Assembly: GCA_910577235.1 (NCBI GenBank)
Contig: CAJTMX010000023.1
Location: forward strand, 1 to 64,000
From: an uncultured Acetatifactor sp.
GTDB taxonomy: Bacteria; Bacillota; Clostridia; Lachnospirales; Lachnospiraceae
DNA: 64,000 nt
Direction: 5' to 3'
Numbering within the stretch: the first letter of the stretch is position 1; the number at the start of each line of letters is the position of its first letter. Of the stretch, positions 61,834 to 64,000 are shown one piece after another. The notes under the pieces were generated by a model. It had not been told where the DNA came from. It did not search any database and saw nothing but the letters and a program-made list of their open reading frames with translations. Position numbers and translations under genes: made by a program.

Positions 61834-63150
61834 ATGAAAATAGTTTTTTTGGGGGCTGGAAGCACAGTCTTTGCAAAAAAGGTTCTTCTGGATTGTATGA
61901 GTGCGCTTAGTACATTCGAAGTTGAGATTGTTTTATATGACATTAATAGCGAGAGATTAGATATAACCGGCAGAATATTACAAAAGGCAAACGAGAGACT
62001 ATTTCAATCCAGGTACAAAATAGAGTTTGTCTGTAAGCCTGTTATGCTCAAGGATGCGTTGAAATCAGCAGATTTTGTTATAAATGCCATGCAAATTGGA
62101 AACTATGAGCCCTGTACCGTCAATGATTTTGAGATACCGAAAAAATACGGCTTGAGGCAAACTATTGGAGATACCGTAGGAATTGGGGGAATAATGCGTG
62201 GCTTAAGAACAATTCCTGTTGTCATGGAAATAATTAAACAAATGGAAGAAGTTTGTCCGGATGCTCTTTTTATAAATTATGCTAATCCCATGGCTATAGT
62301 TACCGGATACATTTTGCGTTATTCAAAAATAAAATGCATCGGGTTGTGCCATAGCGTTCAAGTTTGTACGGAAAGGCTTCTTAAAGATTTGGGGATGGAG
62401 GACAAGCTTGATGGAAGGCAAGAAGTTATTGCGGGTATTAATCATATGGCGTGGCTGTTAGAGCTCAGAGACAGCCAAGGGAATGATATGTATCCGGAAA
62501 TAAAGAGGAAAGCTCGAGTAAAAAACTTGCTTAAAAAGCATTATGACATGGTGCGATATGAATATTTAAGGTGCTTTGGATATTACTGTACGGAATCTAG
62601 TGAGCATAATGCGGAATATACCCCATATTTTATTAAGCGGAGTAAACCTGAACTGATAGATAAGTATAATATTCCTCTTGACGAATACTTATTACGATGC
62701 AAAAGGCAAATGAATAGATTTTATTCTGAAATAGAAGAACTGGAAAAAGATGATTTGCCTTATAAGAGATCCAATGAATATGTTTCTTTTATCATAGAGG
62801 CTATAGCAAAAAAAATCCCGTTTAGTTTTGCGGGCAATGTTTTAAATAAAGGGAGTATAAGCAATCTTCCCTATGAAGCATGTGTCGAAGTGAAATGCAA
62901 TATTATAGATGGAAGAATAGAGCAGGAAAGAGTAGGAGAGTTACCACTTGTTTTAGCCGCGCTGAATATGACGAATGTTAATGTGCAAATGCTAACGATA
63001 CATGCTGCTTATACAAAAAAGAAAGCGGATATATATAAAGCCGCAATGTTAGATCCGCATACAGCGGCTGAACTTTCTTTAGATGAAATATTAAAAATGT
63101 GTGATGAATTGATAGTGGCGCATGGAGAATATATGTCAGCATATAGCTAA
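61834..63150 (+). CDS. Glycoside hydrolase family 4 enzyme
   Basis: A 438-residue NAD- and metal-dependent GH4 protein. MKIVFLGAGSTVFAKKVLLD is the Rossmann start, GDTVGIGGIMRGLRTIPV and INYANPMAIVTGYI are family blocks, and GLCHSVQ and GINHMAWLLELRD contain the metal-binding Cys and His. It resembles the alpha-glucosidase/alpha-galactosidase branch. GH4 enzymes oxidise C3 of a sugar transiently and can cleave glycosides or help epimerise them. In this setting it may trim or oxidise a glycosylated intermediate. Start 61834 is preferred over 61807. Confidence 0.85.
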   Translation: MKIVFLGAGSTVFAKKVLLDCMSALSTFEVEIVLYDINSERLDITGRILQKANERLFQSRYKIEFVCKPVMLKDALKSADFVINAMQIGNYEPCTVNDFEIPKKYGLRQTIGDTVGIGGIMRGLRTIPVVMEIIKQMEEVCPDALFINYANPMAIVTGYILRYSKIKCIGLCHSVQVCTERLLKDLGMEDKLDGRQEVIAGINHMAWLLELRDSQGNDMYPEIKRKARVKNLLKKHYDMVRYEYLRCFGYYCTESSEHNAEYTPYFIKRSKPELIDKYNIPLDEYLLRCKRQMNRFYSEIEELEKDDLPYKRSNEYVSFIIEAIAKKIPFSFAGNVLNKGSISNLPYEACVEVKCNIIDGRIEQERVGELPLVLAALNMTNVNVQMLTIHAAYTKKKADIYKAAMLDPHTAAELSLDEILKMCDELIVAHGEYMSAYS

Positions 63151-63151
63151 T

Positions 63152-63301
63152 ATGTACAAGTTTGAGAGTGTGGAAGGATTCGATTCGAATGTTGCTAAGG
63201 GTAGCTGGTTAACTATAACATGGAATGTTTCTTCTTTTTGTGACATGATGAATACTCTGCTTATAATGCTGTGCTTAGGAGGAGAAATCTCGTTTGATTA
63301 G
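63152..63301 (+). CDS. Small 49-residue frame, peptide or radical SAM remnant
   Basis: The ATG lies one base after the GH4 stop. The product begins MYKFESVEGFDSNVAKGSWL, then ITWNVSSFCDMMNTLLIMLC, and ends LGGEISFD. The WNVSSFCDMM stretch looks like the start of a radical SAM enzyme (WN-(x)3-FCN-MxC-xYC), but the next two cysteines are absent, and a GGE follows too soon. Two readings are open: a decayed, internally deleted radical SAM gene, or a small peptide translated with the GH4 gene. No ribosome site is needed if it is coupled. Rated low for being functional. Confidence 0.35.
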   Translation: MYKFESVEGFDSNVAKGSWLTITWNVSSFCDMMNTLLIMLCLGGEISFD

Positions 63302-63372
63302 AAATATTTATATTAGCATCAACAAGATTTAATTGGACTGTATTACGATTTGATAAGGAGTATGCGGGTGAA

Positions 63373-64000
63373 ATGAAAAAAGTAATAGTTATTGGAACAT
63401 TTGTAGCCGATATATTGTTGAAAGGATATGATTTGAGCAGAGTCCAACTAGATAATATAGCATTTCTTGGTAGTTGCGGAATTAATGTGGGAGGCAATGC
63501 GTGCAATGTGGCTATGGACCTAAGGAAGTTGGGGGTAGGAGTTCAGGTAATGGGAAGAGTGGCTGGTGATGAATTTGGTAATTATATATTAAATGAAATG
63601 AAGGGGATCGGTATAGATTGCAGTTGTATGCAATATGATGAAACGGTTAACACGGGCGTCTCAGTTGTTTTCATTGAAAAAAATGGAGAAAAAGCTATTC
63701 TGCAATATGTGGGTGCTAATAAAGCTTTGGCTTTTGATGAGATGGGGATAGATAAAGATGTAGATGCGGCGATAATTACAGGCTTGGGTCTGATTCCGGA
63801 AATCGAGGATAGTCTTTTCGAGATCACTGAATTTTTTACGAATAGGAAAATACCTGTCATTATTGATACTTCCGCAAATACAAGCAATTTGCTGGCAAAA
63901 ATGGATAGTAAGGTATTGCGTAATATAGATTATATGATTATTAACGAAAGAGAAGTATTAGATCTGACAAAAGCTGATTCGATAAGCTGTGCAGCCGAGA
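63373..64000 (+). CDS. PfkB family carbohydrate kinase (partial, runs off the window)
   Basis: The frame begins MKKVIVIGTFVADILLKGYD and remains open to the window edge (209 codons seen). It has the PfkB N-terminal block NVGGNACNVAMDLRKLG, then VMGRVAGDEFGNYIL, TGVSVVFIEKNGEK and the lid-type INEREVLDLT. PfkB kinases phosphorylate sugars or nucleosides; the C-terminal catalytic GAGD motif would lie outside. It lies 72 bp after the small frame and continues the AT-rich cluster. The ribosome site (GCGGGTG) is weak. Confidence 0.85.
   Translation, partial: MKKVIVIGTFVADILLKGYDLSRVQLDNIAFLGSCGINVGGNACNVAMDLRKLGVGVQVMGRVAGDEFGNYILNEMKGIGIDCSCMQYDETVNTGVSVVFIEKNGEKAILQYVGANKALAFDEMGIDKDVDAAIITGLGLIPEIEDSLFEITEFFTNRKIPVIIDTSANTSNLLAKMDSKVLRNIDYMIINEREVLDLTKADSISCAAE

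Noticed and set aside
1..64000. tRNA and rRNA genes
   Set aside because: I looked for cloverleaf cores and rRNA landmarks by eye and found none; a tRNAscan-SE run would be decisive.

Overview
The window looks like chromosome of a Gram-positive anaerobe of the Clostridia, most probably a Lachnospiraceae member. The reasons are strong GGAGG ribosome binding sites, sigma-A promoters with 16-17 bp spacers, a SAM-I riboswitch ahead of metK, a class B sortase, a SleB-type cell-wall hydrolase, RelQ-type alarmone synthetase, DUF6145, DUF6551 and DUF6870 families, and tandem large serine recombinases. Genus assignment is not possible from the sequence alone.

Layout. (1) 1-2319: a wrecked IS66 element on the minus strand, invaded by an IS21-type element and then reduced by an internal deletion. 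(2) 2320 to about 11760: the right-hand part of an integrative element, with a sigma-region-4-like regulator, about 870 bp of hairpin-rich non-coding DNA, two ParB-like proteins, a DUF6870 protein, a hairpin cluster, and three consecutive large serine recombinases behind one promoter with a palindromic operator. It is joined to the 3' half of a polysaccharide deacetylase gene, so it appears to have inserted into that gene. (3) 12-32 kb: accessory and envelope genes, including a sortase B with its VPKTG substrate, a Cys-rich protein overlapping a radical SAM gene, a BlaI-like regulator, an AraC-GGDEF fusion, a three-gene VWA-like/MoxR ATPase/leucine-rich-repeat operon, a UDP-sugar pyrophosphorylase with galE, an Rpn-type nuclease, hemolysin III, RelQ, a coiled-coil membrane protein, a flavin reductase, DinB and a LysM-G5-M23 peptidase. 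(4) 32-53 kb: housekeeping genes murA, riboswitch-metK, dnaE, pfkA, a SpoU methylase, proC, sleB-like, nfeD-SPFH, argF, birA, DUF6145, coaX, dusB, greA and lysS. Between the SPFH gene and argF lies a striking intergenic block: a giant inverted repeat with two nested UCCG-capped hairpins (44988-45222), followed by 144-bp tandem repeats (45245-45575). (5) 53.4 kb to the end: an AT-rich, probably acquired cluster encoding two ABC exporter half-transporters, a BtrH-like acyltransferase, an RmlB-type NDP-sugar dehydratase, an acyl carrier protein, a PaaK-like adenylate-forming ligase, a GH4-family enzyme, a possible small peptide or radical SAM remnant, and a PfkB kinase that runs off the window.

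The last cluster is the best candidate for an undescribed system. The ligase, ACP and BtrH-like protein form a plausible route for activating a carboxylate, holding it on a carrier protein and passing it to an amine. The dehydratase, GH4 enzyme and kinase point to a sugar scaffold, and the two ABC proteins to export. This is inference from family membership and gene order; the product cannot be named. The giant hairpin with tandem repeats, and the triple-recombinase element with its structured DNA, are the next most interesting signals.
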